Positions 1 to 8,066 of a DNA stretch of 33,211 nucleotides are shown here, piece by piece. The translations under genes were made by a program, and so were the position numbers. Origin of the DNA: Phycisphaeraceae bacterium (GTDB taxonomy: Bacteria; Planctomycetota; Phycisphaerae; Phycisphaerales; Phycisphaeraceae); NCBI GenBank assembly GCA_002716625.1, contig PBAS01000002.1, positions 30,089-63,299 of the forward strand, in the 5' to 3' direction. Within the stretch, counting starts at the first letter, position 1, and the number at the start of each line of letters is the position of its first letter. Under the pieces are notes generated by a model. It had not been told where the DNA came from and ran no database searches. It saw only the letters and a list, made by a program, of their open reading frames with translations.

Positions 1-264
1 GGTTGGCTGTTCATGGAGACTGTCGGGTGTATTAACCTGTACAGCGTCCAAGTTCAATGATTTAATCATTTGCTCGTAATCGGTGAAACGGCGATCCTTG
101 GGGATATCATATTGGTCGCAGAACTCGTTTCGCATCTGATCATTTGGGTCCGCAGCGCCCTCTATGGACAGTAGATGAGAATATTCACTGGAGAAGTAAA
201 GATGCTGATAGATTTCGCGTACTACGCTGCCAGTACCAATCACGCCGATTCGAAGCTTGTCCAT
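1..264 (-). CDS. Gfo/Idh/MocA family oxidoreductase, N-terminal part (runs off left edge)
   Basis: The 88 visible codons encode the start of an NAD(P)-binding Rossmann domain. The protein opens MDKLRIGVIGTGSVV, with the GxGxxx dinucleotide loop in the first beta-alpha-beta unit. It later shows VNTPDSLHEQP, which matches the 'TPNxxHxx' segment that follows the fourth strand in this family. Members oxidise or reduce sugars, inositols and related polyols, and the substrate cannot be told from the N-terminus. The ATG at 264 begins the Rossmann strand almost at once, as usual. The gene lies 47 bases downstream of the M20 peptidase gene on the same strand, so the two may be cotranscribed. The C-terminal substrate domain is outside the window. 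Confidence 0.85.
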   Translation of the reverse strand, partial: MDKLRIGVIGTGSVVREIYQHLYFSSEYSHLLSIEGAADPNDQMRNEFCDQYDIPKDRRFTDYEQMIKSLNLDAVQVNTPDSLHEQPT

Positions 265-311
265 GGCTAGTTCCTGTGTAGCTACGGTTGATACAGTCCG
301 AAAACCAAACT

Positions 312-2027
312 TCAATCAACCGTGCCGGTCTGTTTGAGAATGTAATAGGCCAGAAATTCGCTGAATTTAACCATCTCTGTAATTTCAATGTGCTCCTGGT
401 CTGAATGGGCAAAATTTAGTGAACCGGGCCCAGTGGTCAGAACAGTCATTTGCGGATATTCCCCAGCAAAGATCCGTGAATCACAAGATACGTCCCAGCC
501 ACGGATTGGCTCATCCTTCCAGATCTTCGCAGCGCGTGCTGCATCAATGGCATTACGCATTTCCGGTGAGTCCGCTTCGCCGGCAAAAGCGGCATTATGC
601 AGTTTCTCATAGGTTACGAGGAACATTTCCGGGGCCGATTCTTTACTCCCCACCAACCTTAAATATTCACCAGCACCACGGTGAACTGCGTTCACCAGCC
701 GATCCTGGACGTCCGTCATTGCATGCGTTGGTAAAAATCCTTGGCCACCTTCAAGCGTCAGGATGCTTGGCTGATCCCAGCCATGTAGCCCAAAGGTTAC
801 TGGGCCCCCGGCAAACCGTTCAATTGTGTCCCGGCTCCGGATTAAAGCACGGACCATGGTCATCATTTTGGTGATGGCGCCATCGTTTTCAAAGATTGAG
901 CCCATATGACCAGTTGATCCGTAAACAGTTACTTTAAAACCACTTGTGTTTCCCTCGATGTCATAATGGCGGTTTACTTTTGGCTTTCCGGTCGCCGGGT
1001 CAGTCGCCTTGGTTTTATCCTTGTAGAGCCCAATATATTCATCGGGGGCAAACTGTAGAACATCTTCAATCGTTCGATTCGTTTCGGCAGAATGAATATT
1101 GTTCGCGCCGGAGAAATTAATGTCAAAGGCGACTTCACCATTGATACGCGAAGGATGTTCACCATTGTTGCAGATAATTCCGTGGCAGGTCTGGACCGGT
1201 CGATGTGGAAATAGTGGGTGGGCTGATTCGGCCCGCAATGACCGCCCTTCCTTTTCAAGTTGTTCAATGATATAGGCGGCGGCTTCAAACAGGTTAAGTT
1301 GGCCATTGGTCTGGTTAGCTTCAACCTTGTACCACACGCAACCTCGGTTGCCTGGGTATATCTTGCTTTCGCAGATTTCGAGAACCATCAATGACTCGTA
1401 CCGCTTTTTAAGATCGCGATCAATTGCCGCTGATAATGAACCATTGCCGCCCATCTCCTCTTCGATGACACACATGGCCGTCAGGTGCTTGTTGAGAGTT
1501 TTCCCCGTGTCTTGAAGGTATTGGCCAACGAGTTTGATGGCGCCAAATAAAGCAACAATATTGCCTTTGTCATCGCAGGCCCCACGGCCGTAGACCCGAT
1601 CACCTTCGATTCGGGGTCCAAAAAAGGGCGCAACGACGTCAATATGGCCGTTGATCGCCAGGTTCATGCCGGTAGCCCGCTGATCGCTGCCATCGACCAT
1701 GTAAATCAGGTTGGCGCGTCCGTCGTAAGTTTGCTTGACGGTGAGTCCCTGTGGGGTCTGTGGGGATTGGGTGTAATAGAGTTGGCTGAAATAGGGGTGG
1801 TTGGCAATCTTACAGTCAATTGGTACACGTTTGGTGGCTGAACCCGCGAGCCCATAATTCTCAAGGTGTTGTTCGAGGATATCAAAGACATCAGATTCGG
1901 CCTGTCGTAATGCCGGCACATCGTGCCGAATGGACGTGTCATGGCGGCAAATGTCCATTAGGAGGTCGATTAGGTATTGGCGGAAATTATCGGAGCCCGC
2001 TACCTCGGTGAGTTTTGGAATATTCAT
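312..2027 (-). CDS. M20 family zinc metallopeptidase (ArgE/DapE-like)
   Basis: This 571-residue protein belongs to the M20 amidohydrolase/peptidase family, which cleaves amide bonds with two metal ions. Metal and catalytic motifs are visible in order: NGHIDVV (H128, D130), GRGACDDKGN (bridging Asp near 152), VIEEEMGGNGS (catalytic Glu and ligand Glu near 189-191), LEICES near 217-220 where the next acidic ligand normally sits, and NFAHSDQEH near the C-terminus (H541). The central region would be the lid/dimerisation domain. At 571 residues it is longer than the usual 370-480 of ArgE/DapE, with an extended N-terminus, so it is more likely a broad peptidase or deacylase than a biosynthetic ArgE or DapE. 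The substrate is unknown. It is divergent from the M42 gene at 2217. Confidence 0.88.
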   Translation of the reverse strand: MNIPKLTEVAGSDNFRQYLIDLLMDICRHDTSIRHDVPALRQAESDVFDILEQHLENYGLAGSATKRVPIDCKIANHPYFSQLYYTQSPQTPQGLTVKQTYDGRANLIYMVDGSDQRATGMNLAINGHIDVVAPFFGPRIEGDRVYGRGACDDKGNIVALFGAIKLVGQYLQDTGKTLNKHLTAMCVIEEEMGGNGSLSAAIDRDLKKRYESLMVLEICESKIYPGNRGCVWYKVEANQTNGQLNLFEAAAYIIEQLEKEGRSLRAESAHPLFPHRPVQTCHGIICNNGEHPSRINGEVAFDINFSGANNIHSAETNRTIEDVLQFAPDEYIGLYKDKTKATDPATGKPKVNRHYDIEGNTSGFKVTVYGSTGHMGSIFENDGAITKMMTMVRALIRSRDTIERFAGGPVTFGLHGWDQPSILTLEGGQGFLPTHAMTDVQDRLVNAVHRGAGEYLRLVGSKESAPEMFLVTYEKLHNAAFAGEADSPEMRNAIDAARAAKIWKDEPIRGWDVSCDSRIFAGEYPQMTVLTTGPGSLNFAHSDQEHIEITEMVKFSEFLAYYILKQTGTVD

Positions 2028-2216
2028 TGTCTTCTGACCTTTAAACTCTAGGAAGTTGACTATTGTGGACGTTCGAAAACCATCAAGTAAGCGGCGGGGA
2101 TCAAATTCCGGTTTCGAAACGACCTGAAGAGCCTAAGTTAGCAGTCGTTAATCCTCGTTACAAGCATTGGCGGTCGAGGTCTTTGCAGCGAAAGACTCAG
2201 CTAGTACATTGGCTTT

Positions 2217-3269
2217 ATGAAGTTACTTGAAGCCATGACCCAAACGCCATCTATTGCCGGTCGTGAAGATCGGTTGCGCAATCTGATTCTCAAGCATGCC
2301 GCGGGTCTTTTTGACCAGACGTGTGTAGATTCGCTCGGTTCTCTTATCTGCCATCGTAAACCCCGCAACCCAAGGACTCATAGGAAAAAACCGAGACGAA
2401 TTATGATTGCAGCGCATATGGATCAGATTGGTTTCATGGTCCACCATATTGATTCCAAGGGTTTTTTGCGTGTTCAATCGGTTGGTGGTTTTGACCCGCG
2501 TAACCTCTTTTCACGCCTGGTGACGGTTTGCACGGATGTGCATAACACCAAGGGTGATCTGCCGGGGGTCATGAACCCTGGGGGGAAACCGGTGCATATC
2601 GCTAGCGAAGAAGATCGTAAACGGGTTCCGGAGATCAGTGACCTCGTCATTGATCTGGGGTTGGAGGTCAAGGAGGTTACCCCCAAAGTGCACATCGGCG
2701 ACATGGTAGTAATCCGTGCGCCATTTATGGAGGTTGGCAAAACGATCGTTGGTCAGTGCCTGGATAATCGGGTGGCTTGCTGGCTTGCAATTCGCGCTTT
2801 AGAACATGTTCAACAACACGACTGCGAAATTTATGTTGTGTTTACGGCGCAGGAAGAGGTTGGTTGTCGTGGTGCAGGGCCGGCAGCGGATTCAATTCAG
2901 CCGGATATTGCCATTGCACTCGATACAACGCTTTGCGTTGATACGCCTGGTGTTGATGAAACGCAAAGCGTTACACTGCAAGGCAGCGGCGCGGGGCTGA
3001 TGGTGATGGATGGTCGGACGATTGCGGATTTAGGATTAATCGAGGAATTTGAGAAGATTGCGAAATCAAAGAAGATCAAAGCCCAACGCACGATCCTTGC
3101 ACGAGGCGGTACGGACGCCTCGACAATCCAGAGTAAAGGTTCAGGCTATCGTGTGATGTCGCTGGTTTGTCCCACCCGTTATATTCATACGGTCACGGAG
3201 ATGATCCATCTCGATGATTTGTATGCTACGCGTGATTTACTGGCTGCGTTTCTTTCAACGACGAGTTAG
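2217..3269 (+). CDS. M42 family aminopeptidase (first copy)
   Basis: The 350-residue protein matches the M42 glutamyl aminopeptidase/FrvX/CelM family, cytoplasmic dinuclear-metal aminopeptidases that often form large dodecamers. Visible residues are AAHMDQIGF (H67, D69), GQCLDNRVACW (bridging D183), TAQEEVGCRGA (E213 catalytic, E214), ALDTT (D236) and YIHTVTEM (H324). The segment between about residues 75 and 165 is the PDZ-like insert of the family. Length is normal. The ATG at 2217 gives an N-terminus of the usual form (LLEAMTQTPSIAGRE) but has no clear Shine-Dalgarno sequence. It converges on a second M42 gene at 3501-4622. The peptide substrate cannot be deduced. Confidence 0.9.
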   Translation: MKLLEAMTQTPSIAGREDRLRNLILKHAAGLFDQTCVDSLGSLICHRKPRNPRTHRKKPRRIMIAAHMDQIGFMVHHIDSKGFLRVQSVGGFDPRNLFSRLVTVCTDVHNTKGDLPGVMNPGGKPVHIASEEDRKRVPEISDLVIDLGLEVKEVTPKVHIGDMVVIRAPFMEVGKTIVGQCLDNRVACWLAIRALEHVQQHDCEIYVVFTAQEEVGCRGAGPAADSIQPDIAIALDTTLCVDTPGVDETQSVTLQGSGAGLMVMDGRTIADLGLIEEFEKIAKSKKIKAQRTILARGGTDASTIQSKGSGYRVMSLVCPTRYIHTVTEMIHLDDLYATRDLLAAFLSTTS

Positions 3270-3500
3270 TTTCAATCGGCCGGCGCCTTTTGTCTTTTAG
3301 TTATTGCAGCTAAAAAAACTGCAAGGTATCCAACGACCTTCGCGCTTGGATTATTTGTGTCTTGGGGCGCGGCATCAGCCTCGAAAGACCAGGAGCGTAT
3401 TGAATAATTGTTGCCAGCTGAACAGGCAATGAATACATTGCTGGCGGTGGGCATCTTGTGGATTAAAGTTGCGTAAAGAGTGATGCAAGGGAAAGTGATG
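3270..3500. other. Gap between two convergent M42 genes
   Basis: This 231-base stretch separates the converging peptidase genes. It holds one minus-strand open frame (3272-3454, 60 residues) whose C-terminal half is hydrophobic (KVVGYLAVFLAAITKRQ), but I see no ribosome binding site and no recognisable family. TTGCAG and CTGCAA at about 3304-3324 flank an A-rich loop and could pair. It lacks the T-tract of a classical terminator. No confident feature. Confidence 0.3.
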
Positions 3501-4622
3501 TCAAATCAGTTTTGTCTTGTGGCGATTGAAATTTCTTGCCAAAGAAGATTTGAGACTCATGTCATCAGATCGTCGTCGCGCTTGGGAACCAATTACGCAA
3601 AGCAGGCGGATGAGTCCGTGGTAGTCAGATACGCTAATGGTTTCAGGGGCAATACGGTGACTTTGTTCATTCATATTGTGATAGTTGCCTAATGGCAGGC
3701 ATATACAAGCTGTGTCATACCCGCAGGCCTGGAACGCCGTCGCCTCGCATGCGCCGCCCGGCATCAAGCGCCGCTGCCATGTGAATTTCTTGTCTTTGGC
3801 TTGGACCTCTCCAGCAATCTGTGATAGTTGATACGTAAGGTGAGGGCTGAATGTGCTCAGTCGATCTCCGACGCGGATGATCGGGCCGGCACCAATGGGC
3901 GAATCGGAAAAGCTCTTGGAGTTTTCAAGCACAATAAGTTCAGCCTCTTTCGGTAAGGTGTTATTTGAAGCGGCAGCAAAGGCGCCTACGAAACCGATTT
4001 CTTCGCATCGGGTAAGCAGCACACGCACATCGCGCGTGTTTACGCTTGATGGTTTACTGATTTCTCCAAAGGCACTTAATGCGGCGGCAACAGATGCTAA
4101 ATTATCTGCAGCAGCAGTATAAAGGCGGTCGCCGCAGATATGGGGGTCGGTAAGATCCCATGTAATGACATCCCCGATAGAAACACCAGCAGCCTGAGGC
4201 TTGAAGTGGATTTCATATTGATCTCCACAAGCATGATCAGGATGTTGCTGAGCCAAGCGTTTAGACACCAGACCTTTTCTGGTAAGACCGTTGCTGCCAT
4301 ACGCAATCACTTTGGCATTTGTGAAATATTCCTTTCGGACACCACCTCGGAACTCGGCAGCGACACGATCTGATGGTTTTAATTGGGTGACAACAAATGC
4401 GGGATGATCCATGTGGGCCACGAAATAAATTGGGCGTGTCGATCGGCTGCCACGACGGCGTAGTTCCAGGTTGCCAAATTGATCTGGCCGCAAAAAAACA
4501 GAAGGCCGCTTGCGGGCCCAGCGTTTAACCCAGTCGATCACACGATGTTCACAACCGGCCGCAGTCGGTATGCCAGTTAATTCGAGAAGCCATTTTTCAT
4601 GTTGTTTGTTCTTGCGCGTCAT
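3501..4622 (-). CDS. M42-type aminopeptidase (second, divergent copy)
   Basis: The 373-residue protein has the M42 metal site spread as in the family: VAHMDHPAFVV (H70, D72), AAADNLASVA (D173), TRCEEIGFVGA (E207, E208), VLENSK (E233) and GNYHNMNE (H315). It is clearly different from the M42 protein at 2217-3269. Its bridging Asp lies in AADN rather than CLDNR and the last His in NYHN rather than YIHT, so this is not a recent tandem duplicate. The C-terminal tail (about residues 350-373) is basic and extends past the fold. It is probably a cytoplasmic aminopeptidase of unknown specificity. It is divergent from the ABC gene across a 164-base gap. Confidence 0.85.
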   Translation of the reverse strand: MTRKNKQHEKWLLELTGIPTAAGCEHRVIDWVKRWARKRPSVFLRPDQFGNLELRRRGSRSTRPIYFVAHMDHPAFVVTQLKPSDRVAAEFRGGVRKEYFTNAKVIAYGSNGLTRKGLVSKRLAQQHPDHACGDQYEIHFKPQAAGVSIGDVITWDLTDPHICGDRLYTAAADNLASVAAALSAFGEISKPSSVNTRDVRVLLTRCEEIGFVGAFAAASNNTLPKEAELIVLENSKSFSDSPIGAGPIIRVGDRLSTFSPHLTYQLSQIAGEVQAKDKKFTWQRRLMPGGACEATAFQACGYDTACICLPLGNYHNMNEQSHRIAPETISVSDYHGLIRLLCVIGSQARRRSDDMSLKSSLARNFNRHKTKLI

Positions 4623-4786
4623 CTGGATTGTGTAAGATATATTTTAGTTGAGTAAACAATGATGTTCACAGCCAATTTGTCATTCTATCGATTTGCAGAA
4701 TCTGGACTTTTGATGCAGATCGGAAAAGGCGATGCTTTGGTGGGTGGAGTCAGGTTTGAACATCACTTTGATAAGTGAACTGCCAA

Positions 4787-5629
4787 ATGAACCAGATGAG
4801 TTGGGTGGTTGTTACAGATCAACTGTCAGTGGTACGTGGCCAGACTGTTATTTTGGATCGTGTTAGCTGTCAGATTCCTGCTGGTGGTTGTACGGCCATT
4901 CTCGGGCCAAATGGGTGCGGTAAAACAACATTTGCAAATACGCTGACTGGCAAGGCGTTTATTACATCAGGCAAGGTTCATGTATTTGATGAAAAAATCG
5001 GATCGACCGATATCTGTGCGTTACGCCGCCGCATAGCAGTGGTCAATCCAACTTCAGCCAATGCGGACAGCCATTTAAGTGGTGCTGTTGTTGATGCAAC
5101 GCTTTCCGCTGTGGAGGCGGTGATCACAGGGCACTTTAGTACGATCGGATTATATGCCCGCCCCACGTCTACGCAGGTTGCACGAGCTGAGGAAGTGTTG
5201 GATCAGGTTGGACTTCAGGGTCGTAACAATGTCCAGTTTTCTTCGCTAAGTACGGGCGAACAACGCCGCTGCCTGATTGCTCGTGCATTGGTGCGTTTGC
5301 CAGAGTTATTAATTCTCGATGAACCGACTGCCGGTCTTGACTTGGCTGGTCGTGAGCAGGTACTGGGGACAATCGAGCATATTCTGAGTGCTTCAAAGCC
5401 GCCAACGGTGTTAATGATTACGCATCATGTTGAAGAATTATCACCACAAACATGTCATGTCATTCTCATGCGCAATGGTCAGGTCATGGCTGCGGGGACT
5501 CCCGATAAGATGATTACCGGGAAATCTTTATCCCAAACCTTTTGCTGCAGTGTATCTGTCGACCATCGATATGGACGTTGGTGGACACGAGTAACACCTG
5601 GGGCATGGTTCAGGTTGCTTGGGCGTTAA
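4787..5629 (+). CDS. ABC transporter ATP-binding protein (orphan)
   Basis: About 280 residues form a single nucleotide-binding domain. Walker A is GPNGCGKTT (about 40-48), the signature is LSTGEQ (about 154-159), Walker B is LLILDEP (about 174-180) and the H-loop is ITHHVEE (H213). The sequence resembles stand-alone ModF/YlmA-like and metal-uptake ATPases more than drug exporters. That is a family impression only. No permease or binding-protein gene lies next to it, so the partner must be elsewhere or the protein may act without a transporter. GTG at 4775, ATG at 4787 and ATG at 4796 are all in frame and none has a strong Shine-Dalgarno. ATG 4787 is a compromise. It converges on parB. Confidence 0.88.
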   Translation: MNQMSWVVVTDQLSVVRGQTVILDRVSCQIPAGGCTAILGPNGCGKTTFANTLTGKAFITSGKVHVFDEKIGSTDICALRRRIAVVNPTSANADSHLSGAVVDATLSAVEAVITGHFSTIGLYARPTSTQVARAEEVLDQVGLQGRNNVQFSSLSTGEQRRCLIARALVRLPELLILDEPTAGLDLAGREQVLGTIEHILSASKPPTVLMITHHVEELSPQTCHVILMRNGQVMAAGTPDKMITGKSLSQTFCCSVSVDHRYGRWWTRVTPGAWFRLLGR

Positions 5630-5742
5630 GCCTAGCGCGATGGAAGGGGTGGGTTACGACAGTGGGTTGTTTTTCAGAATCATCTTGGGGATGGTTACAA
5701 AGCCTCTATGACAGCCAGTAAATATTATAAATATCTGTTAAT

Positions 5743-5778
5743 AAAAAAAATATAACACCACACCCGTTCTGTCTGGTG
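5743..5778 (-). terminator. Possible rho-independent terminator after parB
   Basis: Read on the minus strand just after the parB stop, CACCA and TGGTG (5774-5778 and 5756-5760) can form a 5-bp stem around a 13-base loop. After AT-rich bases comes a run of eight T (A at 5743-5750 on the plus strand). The stem is short, so the call rests largely on the T-tract and on its place in a convergent gap. Confidence 0.35.
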
Positions 5779-5782
5779 CTCC

Positions 5783-6778
5783 TTACCTTGCTTCAACGCC
5801 CATTCGTTCTAGCAGGGCATCAAACTGTTCAATGCTATAAAATTCGATCCAGAGGGTTCCTGTCGCCTTTTTGCGGCCAGGTCGGATACGAACACGGGTT
5901 TCAAGTTGTTGGCTTAGCTGCTCTTCTAGGTCGGCCAAATGGATTGATCTAGAACTGGCTGGGGGGCTAGCAGTGGACTCTGAATTTCCCGCTATTTGTT
6001 CGCCGTTGGATTTCGCATCTGCTGCTGCTCGCTCAAGTTTGCGTACAGACCAGTCTTGCTGAATGGTTTTCTTAGCCAAGGCGATCTGAAGTTGTGGGTC
6101 ATCGATGGCCACTAGTGCTTTGGCTTGGCCGGCTGATAATACGTTTTCCAATAAAAAAGCCTGAACGTCGGGCTGAAGATTAAGAAGCCGGAGCGTATTA
6201 CTGATTGTTGAACGATCAACGCCTAATCGGTCGGCCATCTGCTGATGGCTGAGGCCAAAATCATTAGCCAGTTTCGAAAATGCTCGGGCCCGCTCCATGG
6301 GGTTCAGGTCTTCTCGCTGTAAGTTTTCGATCAGGGCCCACTCGGCCACTTCATGATTATCGATATCACGGATAATGGCTGGTAATTGCGATAAACCAGC
6401 CATCTTGGCCGCTCGCAGGCGACGTTCGCCAGCGATCAGTTGATACTCACCTTCGGTCGTGTCGGTTGCTGGCCGGACCACGACCGGCTGCATTAACCCG
6501 GCTAGGCGAATGGATTCCGCTAGTTTTTCTAATGAGGTAGGATCAAACTTTTGGCGGGGCTGGTGGGGATTAGGGTGAATTGCGGTGATCTCAAGGAAGG
6601 TCACATCAAGTGTTGGCTGGGCGGTTAAGTCATCCGGCTGCATCTTGGTCTGAGTTATGGCAGCTGGTTTTTGGACAGACTTGGCCTGGTTTGAATCGGG
6701 GCGGATATCCACGGGTTGGGTCATTAGTGTCGATAGACCGCGACCAAGGCGTGGTAGGCGTTGCTTGTTTTTCGCCAT
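5783..6778 (-). CDS. parB: ParB/Spo0J/Noc family chromosome-partition protein
   Basis: The 331-residue protein is a ParB CTPase clamp that loads on parS and spreads along DNA. In order: the N-terminal ParA-contact box LGRGLSTLM (11-19), the CTP-binding domain with IHPNPHQPR (67-75) and the GERRLRA box (117-123), the conserved ENLQREDLNPME (151-162), a helix-turn-helix around 174-195 (GLSHQQMADRLGVDRSTISN), and a C-terminal dimerisation segment from about 280. Between these, residues 255-280 are low-complexity. The start at 6778 is favoured over an in-frame ATG at 6799 because AAGGAGG lies 8 bases ahead of it. No parA gene is adjacent: the upstream neighbour is a divergent histidine kinase. 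Two parS-like sites lie 128-179 bases upstream. Confidence 0.96.
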   Translation of the reverse strand: MAKNKQRLPRLGRGLSTLMTQPVDIRPDSNQAKSVQKPAAITQTKMQPDDLTAQPTLDVTFLEITAIHPNPHQPRQKFDPTSLEKLAESIRLAGLMQPVVVRPATDTTEGEYQLIAGERRLRAAKMAGLSQLPAIIRDIDNHEVAEWALIENLQREDLNPMERARAFSKLANDFGLSHQQMADRLGVDRSTISNTLRLLNLQPDVQAFLLENVLSAGQAKALVAIDDPQLQIALAKKTIQQDWSVRKLERAAADAKSNGEQIAGNSESTASPPASSRSIHLADLEEQLSQQLETRVRIRPGRKKATGTLWIEFYSIEQFDALLERMGVEAR

Positions 6779-6905
6779 GCCGGGAACCTCCTTGTTCAAG
6801 GAAAGAAATTCACAGGATTGTAATTAACGACTCAATGCTTTGAACCTTGTAGCGGGTGGCTGTCTGGATGCAACTCGGACCAAAATGGTGCCATGGTAAC
6901 AAAGC

Positions 6906-6921
6906 CGTTCCACGTAGAACA
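6906..6921. promoter_or_regulatory. Imperfect parS-like site
   Basis: CGTTCCACGTAGAACA matches the parS palindrome TGTTCCACGTGGAACA at 14 of 16 positions, with mismatches at the first base and in the right half-site. It lies upstream of parB and 36 bases (centre to centre) from a better match. It could be a degenerate second ParB site. Confidence 0.6.
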
Positions 6922-6941
6922 AACTGCTTTGATGGTAAATC

Positions 6942-6957
6942 AGTTCCACGTGGAACA
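6942..6957. promoter_or_regulatory. parS centromere site
   Basis: AGTTCCACGTGGAACA matches TGTTCCACGTGGAACA at 15 of 16 positions, and its inner 14 bases form a perfect palindrome. Its place about 165 bases upstream of the ParB start fits the known clustering of parS near par genes. It should be a ParB loading site and may also let ParB regulate its own promoter. Confidence 0.85.
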
Positions 6958-7077
6958 ATTTGCGTTGATACGACTGCTGATTGATGGAGCCATGTGTCTG
7001 CGGGGGTAGATATAGGGTTGTGACCGAGAACCAAGGCTATTGCTTTGTCTGCCAGCCCCCTACACCCAGCTTTTGGG

Positions 7078-7104
7078 AACATCATGAACGATGTTCATGA
7101 TGTT
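7078..7104. promoter_or_regulatory. Perfect 12-bp inverted repeat (operator-like)
   Basis: AACATCATGAAC (7078-7089) and GTTCATGATGTT (7093-7104) are exact reverse complements separated by GAT. The element lies in the gap between the divergent parB and histidine kinase genes, about 144 bases ahead of the kinase start. No gene ends here, so a terminator is unlikely despite T residues on the right side. The form suits a dimeric repressor site. The protein that binds it is unknown. Confidence 0.55.
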
Positions 7105-7247
7105 TTTGGGAGCTTCGGGGGGGCAAAAGTGTATATAAATACTTGTTGTTTATTTGTTTAAAACATGCCATTTTTTCTGGCAAACGAAAACTGATCAAGA
7201 ATCATTACCCCTGATTCCGATATTAATTGATCGACGGGGTATAAATC

Positions 7248-8066
7248 ATGGATCCAAAGCTATCACGACCAAATCCCTCGCAGTTGCCCAAGGTGGACCA
7301 CCTTCTTGGGCACTTCGAGCAGCTTGAGGCGGTGTTTGAGCAGGTCCGTAAAGGCCTTGCCCGTTCTCACCGTTTAACAACCCTTGGCATGATTACTGCG
7401 GTCATTGCTCATGAATACAATAATATCCTCACGCCGGTTATCAGCTATGGTGAGTTGGCATTGGATCGCGATGATTCGGTGCTGATGAAAAAGGCAGTGG
7501 AGAAGGCCATCGCTGGTGCCAAACGGGCATCGGATATCTCGACGTCATTACTGGGATTTGGCTGTGATCATGACGAGGAAGATCATGCGGCGTTACTGCC
7601 GTTGGCGGTGTCGACAGCTATCAAGTGTCTGGTTCGTGATCCTCGCAAAGATAGGATTGAAATATTGGTTGATGTCCCAGAAATTTATTTAGGTATCGGT
7701 ACGGTCAACCTACAACAGGTTCTAGTCAACCTGATTTTAAACGCCAAAAAAGCGATGCATGAAAGCGGCGGCACGATACATATTACCGGACGACGTGAAG
7801 GTGGAATGGGGCATCTGGAAGTGAGTGACACGGGTCCTGGCATTGACGCTGAAGTTTTCGATCAAATCTTTGAGCCTTTCGTAACCTGTCGGGTTGACCC
7901 ACAGAAAGACCACAAGCAAATGCGGGGAACAGGTCTTGGTCTGTGCATATGCCATGACCTGATTAGAACAGCTGGCGGAACAATTACGGCTGCCAATCAA
8001 GCTGGCAAAGGCGCAGTGTTTCGTATTCAACTTCCGATTGTTGACGAATTGATTGCGGATACTTAA
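7248..8066 (+). CDS. Soluble sensor histidine kinase (HisKA + HATPase_c)
   Basis: The 272-residue protein holds a dimerisation/phosphoacceptor domain and a catalytic ATPase domain. The H-box is IAHEYNNILTPV (H55), the N-box is LNLQQVLVNLILNAKKA written here as QQVLVNLILNAKKA (156-169), then DTGPG (194-198), the F-box IFEPFV (207-212) and GTGLGL (227-232). There is no transmembrane segment and no PAS, GAF or receiver domain. The first 40 residues are probably a short coiled coil. It resembles the cytoplasmic NtrB/hybrid-kinase type (HEYNN...P), whose input comes from a partner. No response regulator lies beside it. The ATG at 7248 follows AT-rich DNA without a clear Shine-Dalgarno. Confidence 0.92.
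   Translation: MDPKLSRPNPSQLPKVDHLLGHFEQLEAVFEQVRKGLARSHRLTTLGMITAVIAHEYNNILTPVISYGELALDRDDSVLMKKAVEKAIAGAKRASDISTSLLGFGCDHDEEDHAALLPLAVSTAIKCLVRDPRKDRIEILVDVPEIYLGIGTVNLQQVLVNLILNAKKAMHESGGTIHITGRREGGMGHLEVSDTGPGIDAEVFDQIFEPFVTCRVDPQKDHKQMRGTGLGLCICHDLIRTAGGTITAANQAGKGAVFRIQLPIVDELIADT

Noticed and set aside
3272..3454. A 60-residue minus-strand frame with a hydrophobic end
   Set aside because: No ribosome site or family was recognised. It is kept only as a note on the gap.
6810..7085. A 91-residue minus-strand open frame in the parB-kinase gap
   Set aside because: It is read straight through both parS-like sites and shows no recognisable domain, so it looks like chance coding.
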